From Allomyces arbusculus (taxonomy: Eukaryota > Blastocladiomycota > Blastocladiomycetes > Blastocladiales > Blastocladiaceae), in assembly GCA_027604705.1 (NCBI GenBank), contig JADHYV010000030.1:206976-270975 (forward strand): 64,000 nt of DNA. The letters are read 5' to 3'. A program made the position numbers and the translations under genes. Positions 21,771 to 33,175 of the stretch are shown here, piece by piece; the first letter of the stretch is position 1; each line of letters starts with the position of its first letter. The notes under the pieces were generated by a model that searched no databases, was not told where the DNA came from, and saw nothing but the letters and a program-made list of their open reading frames with translations.

Positions 21771-23907
21771 ATGCAGGCCGACAGCACAAGTAGTAGTTTC
21801 CCAACCGCACGGCTCATTTTGCTTGGCCCTCCACAGGCCGGCAAGACGCAGCTCATTCATTTTCTTGCCAGCAATACCGACAACTATTTTTCCGTTGACG
21901 CACCCTTGGTCGTGGGCGATGGCGTCAACCCCTGCACCGCACGAGCTGCTTTGCACCGTGTCCGATTCGACCCGGCGCGCCTGCGCAAAACTCTTGTGCG
22001 CAAGACGGACGGCATCGCTCTTCCTCTCGATGAATGGGTTGCCGATATTTTCGTCGGGAACGCACACGATTCCAAAGCGCAAATGCGCGAACTGGTTGAT
22101 TTTCTGGAACAGGATTCCGACTCGTTCTCGCTTGCTGAACTGCCGGCACCCATATTTGGTCACGGCCGGTCGTTGGAGATTTTGCTCGAGATTATCGATA
22201 CGGTTGGCATTGGCGAAACGACGCAAACGGATCCACTGCGCGATTTGACGCTCGACCAGGTTCGCAGTTTGCACGCGATCGTCATGGTGATTCGGTCCGT
22301 ACTTTTTCTCTTGTCCAGTGTCTCGCTTTTCCCTCATGATGCTCACTTGTGATAAATCCGACATGGATAGGCATGCTTCACCTCTCTCGCCCGGACTTCT
22401 TGACCTGTTTGTGCCCTACCTCACCTGCCTCGCAACGCATGGCTCATTGTGCACTGGAGTGGTCGTCGTGCACTCGAGATACGCACCAGAGGACGTTGTT
22501 GCGCGAAACGATCTATACTTGGACCTGTCCAAACGGATCGCCCAGTTTGACAATTGGTTCCGTGTGCAGTCTTTTCCTACGCACTGGTTGATCAAGCACC
22601 TTGCCATGGACAACAAGTTGCCTGTGGACGGCAACCATTACACGGTGCGCGAGGCGTTTTGCCTTCAGCAGCTTGACAAGTTTATTGCGGCAGTGCACGA
22701 GATTGTCCGGCACGCGCCTGACGCAACCACGGTCGCCTCTGAGTCAGCTGTCGCGCCGTCCGTAATTGAACCGGTTGTGACGGGGCCAACGGTTTTTGGC
22801 GACGGTGCAACGACTGTAACAGCCCCGGAAACCCAAGATGTTCGTGGTGCCTGCGAGTTATTCACGGACCGTCATGCAGAGCCAATGAAGGGCATGAGCA
22901 GGTTATGCGCTCCGACCACGATTGATCCTGCGCAGGCCCTCATCATCCTTGATTGTCCCGTGTCGCTTGGTCTCATGTCACCAGCAGGTGTATTCCTCTC
23001 GGCCAACGCCAAGTCAACAATCTTTGACACGTTCTCGTCGCCGTGGAGCTCAGTTCCCCCTGGCCGCGGCAAGCTGGCCGCGGAGCGGTTCACGCTCATT
23101 CCTCCGGATGTCAACCCTGGCCAGTGGGTTATGGCCGCCGAGTCCGAGTCGCCTTTACCAATGTATTTCCGCATGAGCATTGACAAGTCGGCCTTCATGA
23201 GTGTGGCCGTGGGCATGCTGACCAGGTTGACAGATAACCAGGAGGCCCAAAACCGGTTGATTGCTGAAGCGCCCATGATCATTTTGCCGTCGAATGGAGG
23301 GGTCGCGTTCTTAACGCCCGACGGTAAATTTCTGGCCGGTCACGTCGATTTGGAGACTGGTCGGCTCTTGGCCATCAAGTCTGAAGCCTATTCGGCTGAG
23401 CGCACGCGTTTTCACATTGTTCCATTCCACTCTGCCAGTATCGAGTCGATTTACACCGAACCACCCACCACGATCGTTGCCAAGCCCCTTGCGTCGATTG
23501 CAAGCCGTCCGGTGTACATTTCCATCAAGCACGAATGTTTCGATGTGAGGGTCATGCCACGTTTGTCAAATCGACCGGATTCACGATGGATCCTGGACCC
23601 GCACCCGAGCGGCACGTTTCGTCTTCGATCCGACAATATGTGGCTCACTGTTGGCCCGAGTTTGCAGCCCGACGTGACCTTGGATTCGGACGCGGCAGCC
23701 ACGATGTGGGTCTTGCTCATGGGGCGTGACGAAATTGGTTTTATGCTGGCAGGACCCGTTTCAGTGCTGCAGCAGTTTGTCGATGACTCTTTGCACAGTC
23801 CGAAACGATTCTTGACAGTCGCGGATGATGGTGATGGTTGGGCAATCCTGACGTGGGCAAAAGATTGCAGCTACCTGTCGAAGTTCCAGTTGATTCCCGT
23901 CGAATGA
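21771..23907 (+). CDS. P-loop GTPase-like protein with C-terminal beta-rich region
   Basis: Two exons, 21771-22294 and 22371-23907, give 686 aa (76-bp intron). Residues 19-26 are a Walker A loop GPPQAGKT. Further on, IIDTVGIGETTQTDPLRDL provides a DxxG (G3-like) motif and a switch-like loop, and VVVVHSRY a beta strand, as in TRAFAC-class GTPases of the GIMAP/septin type. From about residue 380 the protein is beta-rich, with repeated units such as GGVAFLTPDGKFLAGHVD, ISIKHECFDVRV and FRLRSDNMWLTVGP. These resemble beta-trefoil (fascin-like) repeats. I cannot name a known family with this combination. Nucleotide binding is well supported; the rest is inference. Confidence 0.65.
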
Positions 23908-24029
23908 GTGCAGTTGATTTGTTTCGTAATGGACAGGTGGACGCGCGGTGTTGAAAAGTACCAGCACTTTCACAAGGCAAGATGGCAAACCTGTCTCCAA
24001 TAATTTCAGTGCTTATTCCGTCGCTACCC

Positions 24030-25390
24030 ACTCGAAAAAGCCGGACTACCAGTCCTGCACACTTGCGGCGTCTCCAACTCATCCACCGACCCAAGATCCA
24101 GCTGTCCTATCGTGTCAATGCTGGCGCACCGCGCTTCGCCGCCGCTGCCGCTCGACGCTGTCTGCCGTGCCGCTGCTGCCGCCATCGGCCCCACCCACCG
24201 CCTGTTCCGCGCGCGAGTGCGCACGATCATCTTGAACAAAGTTTTGACAACGAGCCAGCACGTGGTAAAACTGGTCGACACGGCCATGCGAAAAAAAACG
24301 TGTTCTGCGTCGCGAGCGTATTGAACGCGAGCTGCGCGGCCCAAATGACGAGGTGCCCGGCAGTGAGCAACCAAACCGTTGTCATGAGCGCGGTCTGTAT
24401 CGACTTGCCGTTGCTGGTGCTTGTCAGTGTCGTGCAGCGCGTCGCGGAAACTCAAAGCGACGAAGCAATGGAGCGCGACCGGGAGACACGTTGGGCGGAG
24501 GTGGAACAACGTCAGGACACGGAGAGGACTCGGACCACGAGCAACTGCCAGAGCGGTCGTGAGTGGAGCAGAGACAGCGTCGGTGGCGCGAGTCATGGCG
24601 CTTGTGCCAGCGGTCGAGCCCATGTGCACCATCGAGCAGCCAGTCGGCGCAGTGCGGACCGGCTCCGATTCACGCCGCCAACAATTCCATTTCGACCTTG
24701 ATTCTTCCTGGCCGTTGCAGGCCAAAGGTGGCGGCGGTGACACGCGAGCGCGACATAGGCTGTCATAATCAAGGCAGCAATCGGGAAGATGGCGTTCACG
24801 TAGCAAATCACTCCACCACCACGACTACAACTAGGCGTTCTTGTTCCAATCGGTAACTGGCGTGAGAGGCAGATTGTCGGCAATAAACGGCGGTGCCAAG
24901 AGCCACGTACCACGTACAGTCGTGCTTTGCGACTCGAAGCACAAGCTCGCGACACGGAGCGTGGTAATGAGCAGCGACAGGCCACCTACGGGGAATAACA
25001 GGATCGACCGCGCCATGTCGTATTCGTGCCAGATGGAGATGTTGGGGAACAGCGCCTTCAGGACCGTAATGAGCACATTGGTCGTTTCGCTAACAATGCA
25101 AGCAGCTGCAATCACGAGCAATTCGAGTCGGCCGTCACTATCGCCAAAGCACCGCGATCAACGCCCATAGAACTGAGCAGCACGCCGTCGCTGGTCGCGT
25201 CACCTCTCTTGTTCTTAGAGCGTCGTAGCAATGGACACGAGAAAAAGGCGCGCGACGAGACTGACTTGCTGGTGCTCGAAACGACAACATGATATCGAGC
25301 GCAAACGCCAGCAGGCCCAAGACCCACGACGTGACAATGAAAATGCGCATCAAAAATCCCTTGTTGGGCAGAATTGTGATCGTGCCTTGA
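24030..25390 (-). CDS. Multi-pass membrane protein, possible 7-TM receptor (exons unresolved)
   Basis: Several minus-strand stretches encode hydrophobic helices in a consistent order: LMRIFIVTSWVLGLLAFAL (about 25350), LLVIAAACIVSETTNVLI (25120), ILLFPVGGLSLLITTLRV (25000), YVNAIFPIAALIMTAYVAL (24800),ALMTTVWLLTAGHLVIW (24390) and FTTCWLVVKTLFKMIV (24250). They lie in different frames, so introns must join them. An A8 run at 24291-24298 may hide a one-base error between the last two helices. The six or seven helices and the Arg-rich cytoplasmic tail suggest a GPCR-like topology, but no family motif is certain. Confidence 0.45.
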
Positions 25391-26039
25391 AGGGTTTGTA
25401 GTGGATGGCGGGACTAATCGACAGCTGTGCTTGGATCGCGACTTGGAGCGTGCTGCAGTGCGGCGAGTGATGTAGAATTGGCGGCGAGCATTTCCTGTCA
25501 AGGAGGGAACTGGCGGAGGATCGGCCCTTGGCGACCGAGGGCCAACTCGGCAGACGCGTTGCCAACTGTGCCTCTTGCCAGCAGTCGACGATGAGGCAAT
25601 GAACAGCCTGCCACATCGGTGACAAATCCGCACGGCTCAATTCTCGTCGGACGCGTGCGCCATTATCATTGGGCCGTTTGTAGCAAGTTGGAGTCATTTT
25701 TGTTCTCATCCTTGTGGTGGAGGCTCGCAGCCCGGCAGTAAAGCACCCATGTAATGGTCGGGACTTGTCGATCGAATGTTCGTGATCACAATCACATCGC
25801 GTCTCCAGTGTAGATTGACTCATTCACCGCGGGAGAATGGAACAATTCTTCCCACTGCCAGCCATCCACCCACCCGGTCCCGCCCTTCTCGAAATATATC
25901 TCAGGGTACATCAAATCAATTCGCTCGCAAAGAATTCTCTAGCTGTACAGCGAGAGTTTCTTGTTACAGCAGTTCTGCAAACACATTCTCATGAAAAACC
26001 CTGTGACACCACGTCACTGCTGCTCAACATTGCCAGCTA
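25391..26039. other. Intergenic or 5' part of the membrane protein gene
   Basis: No exon can be supported here. The N-terminus of the minus-strand membrane protein may lie in this stretch. Confidence 0.3.
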
Positions 26040-26510
26040 CGCATCGCCACACTCCGCCGAGCTGCAAGCTTCCATGCTCAAAACTGCCATGCTGCTAGCT
26101 GCAGCGTCGCCAGGCTTGTAAGTGGAACGCCATTAGCCACTGTGACGTTGCCAGTCTCTGCCTGGCTGCAAGCTGCCTCGCTCCATACTACCACGCTGCC
26201 AGCTGCGTTGTCGCTGTTGGGTGACAGTACATTGTACCAATTTGCGATTGGAACGCTGTCGAAATCGTTGGGCGACAGGTGCTTGAGCTGGAACAGATCC
26301 CTGTTGCTGGATTTATGTGGTGCCTGCCCATTCTTCCTGCGCGAGCAGCGCAGTTAGAGCGACTGTCCATTTCTTTTTGGTGTCAATCATCTGATACAGT
26401 GCAGGCCCACTCTTCCAGCGCGCATAGCGCTGTCTGAGCAATCGGTGAGCGCTACTTCCACCAATCCCGTTGCTGAATTTATCATATTCCCACCTACCCG
26501 AGCGAGTTCA
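26040..26510. repeat. Imperfect duplicated segments
   Basis: Pairs of similar stretches occur. AAACTGCCATGCTGCTAGC near 26080 resembles TACTACCACGCTGCCAGC near 26190. TGTTGCTGGATTTAT near 26305 resembles CGTTGCTGAATTTAT near 26470, each beside a TGC..CCCA.TCTTCC block. This looks like an old, diverged tandem duplication. No gene is recognised. Confidence 0.45.
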
Positions 26511-27994
26511 GCATATTCCGGTCCAGTTTGCCCTCCCACCTGCTTGATCTGAGAGCATTTATCGCTTTTGTTACCCTCGCCACTAAGCGAGGATAATCAC
26601 AAGCTCAATGTCTTCAACAACGATGCTACAACTCGCCTCAATACCAACCGTTTGGAGTGTCTTGGCTCTGTGCGCCAGGTCTTTGAAAGAGGTCACACTC
26701 TGCAGCCACAACATCTGTTGCAGACGCGCTGCAACTCGAATTGATGACAGGTCGCTACGCACCCCCTTTGCCTTTTGGAACGGGTCAACAGCACGCATGT
26801 CTTCTGGCATCTTGTGACTGCGGTCACCTGAAGCAAGCTTGCCAAGGCCTTTCACGATTGCGTGCTGGGTTGCTGGCGTGACGTGGAAGCATCAACGAAC
26901 CATCGCAACGCGCGGATATACAATCCCAAAACACAGAGAGCGGGAAAGACCACGACCAAACTCGCCTTCGCCTCCCTTCTACCTGCCAACGAACCGTTCG
27001 CGCGCGCCTGAGGAGTCCTCTTGGCGCCTTGTCCGGCTCTCACAGACCCTGCCCGCGGCGACGATCCTGATCCTTGAATTGTTTGATAGTGTCCTGTGCG
27101 TCAGCAAAAGCAAGGGTACAGCCAGAGACAATGCTGGGCGCGCAGCGCCAGCACCCAAGTGGCTCATGACTGGCCGTAGCCCATACAACAGCCCTGCCAA
27201 GTTGGCAGCGACGTTGGGAGCAACAGCGTGCTGCTATAAGGGTGGAGAAGCGGGGCAGCAGCTGGTGAAATCGATCTCAAGCAGCATATTGGCCAAATGA
27301 AGGTCACATCACATACTTCGTTGGTAACAAATGACGGTGATGGTTGCACGTCAGCAATCGTGCCCTCCTCAGGGACCGAGCTGACTAGTGATTGCCGACT
27401 ATTCCAATGCGCGGAGTCGGCGACAGAAATTATCGCGCAGATTGTGTCGGTCGTAAATTGTAGCAGTCGCCAAATATCTGCCACAATGTTTTGTGAAACA
27501 GGTGCAACAGAGGCTATGTGTGAACTTGGGGGGCTGAGAGCTGTGCAGTGCCTGCCGCTTGTTTACAGCGTCCAAGTGCGCGAATCATGGCATCCTGATC
27601 AATAGCTCAAAGTCATGGGCGCCACGTCCCAGAATCGTAAATTTCGCATTCCTGATGCTGTTCGCTCCCTATCATGGGCACCTTGAAGGAACAACAGTCG
27701 CATTTCTGCAGCGGACGCGGCGATGCGGCCTGAGCTCGCCTGCAAAATGTGAGATGCGACTTGCCGCTGCGTCGTATGCAGAACCTTGACCGCAGTATGT
27801 CGCCCATTCCGCACTGTCACCCCATTGATCGTGTGCGCGATCAAAAATGCGTAGCGCCCCCATAACCAACCCGTATTGAGACATTTTATAAGCAACGTGA
27901 CGGCAGGACCAGACTACCCGCAATGATGAACCACGAACGTGCGTCTCACGAAAATCACACAAAGACTTCGCATCGACACATCAGTCCCTTCCAT
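26511..27994. other. Gene-poor stretch with weak minus-strand ORFs
   Basis: Minus-strand open frames at 26583-26855 (90 codons), 27164-27484 (106) and 27599-27895 (98) have protein-like composition but no recognised domain and no clear splice links. They may be exons of an unknown gene or 3' remnants of RS/RRM copy 5. Confidence 0.3.
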
Positions 27995-30900
27995 TCACAG
28001 GCAATCGCGTGCAGCCAAGACACATACCCGCACCGCTGTTGCGGCACTGGCCCCTTCGAGCACAACCCCGCCCAGGCGCGTGACCGCCGCCGCGTCTTGC
28101 CGGGGCACCGAGACAAACGCGCACCACGACCGTTTCCCCGGCAGCGGGACCTCCTTATTCAGGTCTACGTTCCATTGGTCGTGCCGAAATTGCGCAGCGC
28201 GCACACGAGGTTCTTGGTTGCTGAATTCTGGATGGACTTGGCGGGAGATTCAAGAGAAGAAAGACGGGCGAGGAACAAGCTCGGGAGCGGGGACCACAAT
28301 CTGGCGGGATCATGCGAGTCGAGTCAGCAAGTCGAGTCAGCAAGAGGGTGAACGCAACTCGACGCGTTGGTATATGTACAGGAATGCGAACCTCAAACAG
28401 GGCACCGCTCATCACCAACTGGCCGAGTCGGGCCGCTTTCTTGGCAGCACTACGCGGAAAATAGCCACATGGCCTGGAGTCGGGTGGTGGTGGTCGGTGG
28501 AGCTGAAGGGTGGCGGAGATTGGAGCAATGTCAGGTAAGGAAGGAGTCAGCGACGAAGAGTGAAGGTTAAAACGCCGGTTGTCCATTTCCCACGCCCTTG
28601 ATAAAAAAAAGTACCAACATGACAAACACCAACCACCCTCAATAAATAACCGCTCTTCACCGGCGCGACCTCCTTGGCGGCCGCGGCGGCAACAACGGCG
28701 GCGGCGTGTGACTCGACCCAGTGCCACGCCACGGCCCACGCTCCCGCGATCGCGACCGCGACCTTGACCGCGACCGCGACACATGCCTCGATCGCGACCG
28801 ACTGCGACTGCATGACGGTCCATGGCTTGGATGCCGCGGCCGCGAGCGCGACCGCGATCGGGACCGCGACCGGTGCATCTTGCGCCGTGCGCGTTCACGG
28901 ACCCCACCTAATCGACGGCCTGTCGTCTTACCCGGCTCGTAAATGTTCAGGTACGGCGCCGGTGCCGGTGGCGGCGGGAGCGGCGGCGGGAGCGGCTGCG
29001 ACATGGACCCGTTGGAACTCCCGGTCCGCACTGCACTACCACCGCTGGGTGCATGGCCGCGCGGCTCGATCATGCTCGACGACCGGCGCAACTGGTGGCG
29101 CAAATCGGTCGGTGGCAAAGCTGACGTGGGCGGCACGGGCGGCGACGGCGACCCGACGTGTGTATCAGCCATGGACGCGTCGTCGCCGGTGGTTGAGTGG
29201 ACGTCGTCGTGGGTCCGCATGGGGGACGCGCAGATAGATTCGGGGGCCGAGCCATGGGGCGCGTAGGTCGTCCAGGACGTGGCCGATGGGGACCGGTCCG
29301 GTGCCGGATCAGAAGGCGGTGGCAAAGAGGGTGGGAGCGCAGTGACGTTCAGCGACCGAAACGATAGTCCCGTTGCGCGCGTGGAGTGGAGAAACGAGAT
29401 GCCACCTCCGCTTGGCACTCGGTCGTGCTGCGCCGAGACCAAGAATGAGAGACCGACTGGCGTCGACGGGTGCGGGTCGTGCGTGTCCGAGGGCATCGCG
29501 TACTGCGGCTCGGCGTCGGGTTGCGACTGGGGCCATGCATTGTGTTGGAAGATCGAGGCCGAAAGCGTCCGTTTTAGCGGTTCTGAGGACTGAGTTGGTG
29601 GACGCGGTGATTGCGGTGCAGGGGCGGCAGAGTGAGCCGAAAAACGCGGTGGCGGTAGCAGCGGCGGAGGAGGAGGGGCAGCTGAACGAGTCGAATGGGG
29701 TGATGGCGGCGGAGGTGCAGCATGATGATCCGGAAGATGCGGTGGAGGCAGCAGCCGCGGCAAGGGAGGAGCAACAGAATGGGCCGGAAGGCGCGCTGGG
29801 GGAAGCAACGGCGGCGGTTCCGCGACTTCAGGGACGTCCACGTCCATAACGTCAGGATGCACGTCGGGCGCCGGACTTGCCTCGGGAAACCCGAAAGAGC
29901 GCGTCTGCGGCGCAACGTCGTGCGCCAGCGTCGTTGTTGATGAAGATGGCTCCGTCACTGCTGGTGCAACGGGCGCAGAGACCTGCTGCTCTGGCCGAGC
30001 CGAGTCGCATGTTGGTGGGAATGGTGGAAGCACACGGGCAGAACTCGCCGGCGGCCGCTCTTCGGGCTCAGGAGCAAATGAGCGCTGGAACGTGCGCATT
30101 TGGAGCGGGCTCGTCGGGCCAGGCGACATGTCCATTGGTTCAGGCAAATCTGTCGCCGTCGGTTCCCATGGGAATGACTCACTCGATGCCACTGGTGTTG
30201 CAGCGAGTGGGGAATGTGCTCTATGAGGGGATGGTGTTCGTGGTCGAGGAAGCGACGGTTCCCGTTGCGGCTGATCGCGAGAATCAGCGGCATTGTGGCC
30301 ACAATCGCGGGCTGCAGGGCGGTCGCGTGGTTCCCGCTCAGCGACCAGCGCCCCAGAGCAAGCTAGATTCGACGGTAGACTGTCGGGTTCGGGCTGCGCG
30401 CGAGGCTCGAGGGGAGGCTGATCAAAACGAGGTGGCGGTCGAGATTGCTCCACTGGTGGAGGTTGCTCAGGAGGAGATGGAAGAGCACGAGCGTTGGGCG
30501 CAGACGGAAGTGGTCCAGGATCGGGTAAAGGTGGAGCAGCAGCACGAGGCGAAATCGGTGGTCGTCGGGGGAGCTCCGGTGGCGTCAACGCATCAGGAGC
30601 AACGGGAGCCTCGCACGGGTAGCATGGGCCCGAATTCGCCGCGTCATGGCCGTAATCGTCGTCGGAATCTGACAGCAGGTCAATGATCATGGATTCGAGC
30701 GACTGGCGAGCGCGACGTGGAGAACGAACAGGCAGCGCACGAGCGGGAGCCGACACGGGCGGCGTCCTGGGCGGTGATGGTCCTGGTCGGTCCCCATCTG
30801 GTGCTAGCGACGGGGGGCACGAGGCCAATGGGCACGCTGCAGCATCGTGAGGTTGGTCAGCGGGTGGAGCGGCGGGTACTGCACGAGACGCGTCGTGTTC

Positions 30901-31865
30901 GGGAGCAGCGACAGGAGGTGGCCGTATTGGAGTGGTCGGATGTTGCTGTTGCGTATCCGCATGCGGTAACGGCGTCGCACGCGCCGGTGGAGACGCAGGA
31001 ACGGTTTTGGGCGCATTTCGTCCCGGCTCAGCGCACTCAGGTCGCCCGTCGGCAGGTCCTGGCGAGGCACGAGGCGCTTGCGGCGCGTTCTGCGCGACTG
31101 AAGAGTACACGGCAGGTGACGACGATGCCGCGGGCTGTTCCGAGCGCGCACTCGACGGCGATGGCGACGGGGCGGGCGTGCTCCTCGGCGGGGTCAATGC
31201 TCCACACGATGCAGCGGGATCAACGATGGCGGGAATAGTGACGGCAGCAGGTGGAGGTCGTGGCACGTCAACCTGCATGAAAGACGGCTGCGCGGATTCG
31301 TTCGTACGCGGTGGTGGTGGTGGAGCCGGCCGCTGGGTCTCAAGTGCCGCGGTGCGCTGAGCTTCCATACTGCTTGGCGTGCTCACATGGTCGGGAGCAG
31401 TGACATGACTAGGCGGCGGGGACAAATCTGGTTTCGAGATGGTCCCAACGATAGGAGCACCGCCGGCATGACGGATACGGGCAGCAAGTTCGTCGGAAAG
31501 CGGCATCAACGACCGAATGAGGGCGAGGCCAGCGGGCGTGTACTGGCGCGACAAGTCGACGAGAGCCTCGAGCAGCGTCTGGCCCACGAGCGACACGGTT
31601 CCCGGCGCGGTCGTGGCCAGGTCGTGCACGACGGCGGGGCCGTAAATGGTAACGTGCGGTCCGGGGGCACTGTCTGCTGCAGATGGGGCGCGTGTCGAGA
31701 AGCGGAGCGACAGATTGACGGCAAACTAGTGGACCATGACGAATCGCATGAGCTCTTGCGAGTCCACCTTGTAAAAAGTATGAGCGGGACAAGTACTTCG
31801 TCGGCACGACAAGGTGGGTCGGCGCCAGTCCGGCGGCCTCGACGAGCAACGCTGAAGAACGACAT
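27995..31865 (-). pseudogene. RS/RRM family copy 5, very large central exon, damaged 3' part
   Basis: Minus strand. A possible short exon 1 (31865-31797) is spliced over 71 bp to an exon starting at 31725 with FAVNLSLRF, then GPHVTIYGPAVV, LVGQTLLEALVDLS, GLALIRSLMPLSDELAAR. This frame stays open for about 1,020 codons to 28657. A very long proline-rich, acidic middle leads to an RS domain ending near 28740. A further exon ends LVMSGALFE near 28415. RRM2 starts at IVVPAPELVPRP but is split by at least two frameshifts between PVFLLLNLP and LNKEVPLPGKRSWCAFVSV. RRM1 is not recognisable. The intact 3-kb exon suggests recent function; the RRM2 lesions suggest decay or sequencing error. Confidence 0.6.
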
Positions 31866-32231
31866 GATGCTGTTGCTGTTCGTGCACTGGTGGGCGCGTT
31901 CTTGTGGTTTGCTGCTGGTCCGTATTATTGCCAATCGCGCGCTCTGATGGTCGGCCTGGTCGTGATCGTTGTCGTCGCTATCGTCTTGCGGATGCGGGTG
32001 GCGGAGTGGAGCGATGGGAGCGGATGAGGTGGATGGACAGAGCGCAGGCAGTAACGATTTGCTGCGACTTGGGACTCTGGTCATGCCTTTGAAACGTGTT
32101 GCACGCACGGCTCGACCAAACCGTCTCGCACCGACGACGGTTTGTTCCCATTCTCCCTCCATTTCCAATTGCATCGCAACGTCTCAGCGACTTCAATCGG
32201 GCCTGACGCGGTTCAAACCGACGCCATCCAC
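31866..32231. promoter_or_regulatory. Divergent intergenic region between RS/RRM copy 5 and Dpb4 gene
   Basis: About 370 bp between head-to-head genes, so it should hold both promoters. An open minus frame continues from copy 5 into this region, so its start could lie further upstream. No clear TATA box is seen. Confidence 0.4.
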
Positions 32232-33105
32232 ATGCCGCAAACCAACAACGACGAAGACCCCTCGAGCATCAACGACTATGGCCTGCCCAAGTCGCAAATC
32301 GCCAAAATCTTCAAGGAGTCGGTAAGTGGCCTACAGCACCCATCTACGAAGACCCAAGACGCGACCATATTTTGCGAAAACAACAGCTCGGGCTATGATT
32401 GACAATTTCCCTTGCCTGACCACACGCCGGACACCAGGTGCCGCCAGGAACCAGCTTGCAGCGCGAAGCGCGCGAGGCCCTCGACCAGGCGACCGTCACC
32501 TTCGTCAACTACTTGACGTTCATGTACGTGACCCCTTTGAAATCTTTTCCATTGCGACCGTGATGCTCATGCGCACCTTCTCCACCGGCAGGGCCACCGA
32601 GATCACGACCAAGGCCGGGAAAAAGACGATCAGCCCCAACGACGTGCTCACAGCCCTTGAGGCCATGGAAATGCCCGACTTGGTCCCAACATTGCGCGAA
32701 GCGCTCGACCGTACGTTGAATGTTTGGGCCGGTGGCTCGCAGACATGGCCGCGCATCTCGACTCGCTTGCTGACCTCGAATCCCGTCAATTCACCAGAAT
32801 TTCAGCAGCAAAAGCAAGCGAAACGCGCCGCGAGTGGGCCCAAGACTAAGGACGTGCCATCAAGCGCGCCTCCCACCGAGCCGCCAGTTCCTAGTGCCGA
32901 AGTCGACGAGCCAGACGCCGAGATCGACCTGCCAGCGGCGACAGCAGCGACTACCAACTCGACCGCATCGGCTGTAACAACGGCTGTGACCTCAACCCCC
33001 GCTCGCGGCTCGGCCACTTGGCTCGCGTCCGTGGCCGCCAGCCCCGCCAACGACGATGTCAACAGCGACGAGGAAATCGACATCATGGACGTTGACGATG
33101 ATTGA
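32232..33105 (+). CDS. DPB4: DNA polymerase epsilon subunit Dpb4/POLE3-like histone-fold protein
   Basis: Four exons, 32232-32321, 32438-32523, 32592-32710 and 32798-33105, give 200 aa. The histone fold reads LPKSQIAKIFKESVPPGTS, REAREALDQATVTFVNYLT, TEITTKAGKKTISPNDVLTA, LEAMEMPDLVPTLREAL. This matches POLE3/Dpb4 closely, including the K-K/R-K-T-I/L-x-x-x-D-V-L block and the following QQQKQAKRAAS helix. The C-terminus is acidic (SDEEIDIMDVDDD), as in the family. The protein pairs with a Dpb3/POLE4-type partner in DNA polymerase epsilon and in chromatin-accessibility complexes. All introns are 68-116 bp GT-AG. The adjacent minus-strand ESF2 gene is convergent, with only 70 bp between stops. 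Confidence 0.88.
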
Positions 33106-33175
33106 AATCAATCTCGAAAGTATCTTGTTGAGTGTGCACCAATATATATCCATATTTACACCCCACCGCGCCCGA

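Noticed and set aside
29877-31360. Plus-strand frames of 140-270 codons opposite RS/RRM copy 5
   Set aside because: They are antisense to the long proline-rich exon and have no features of their own.
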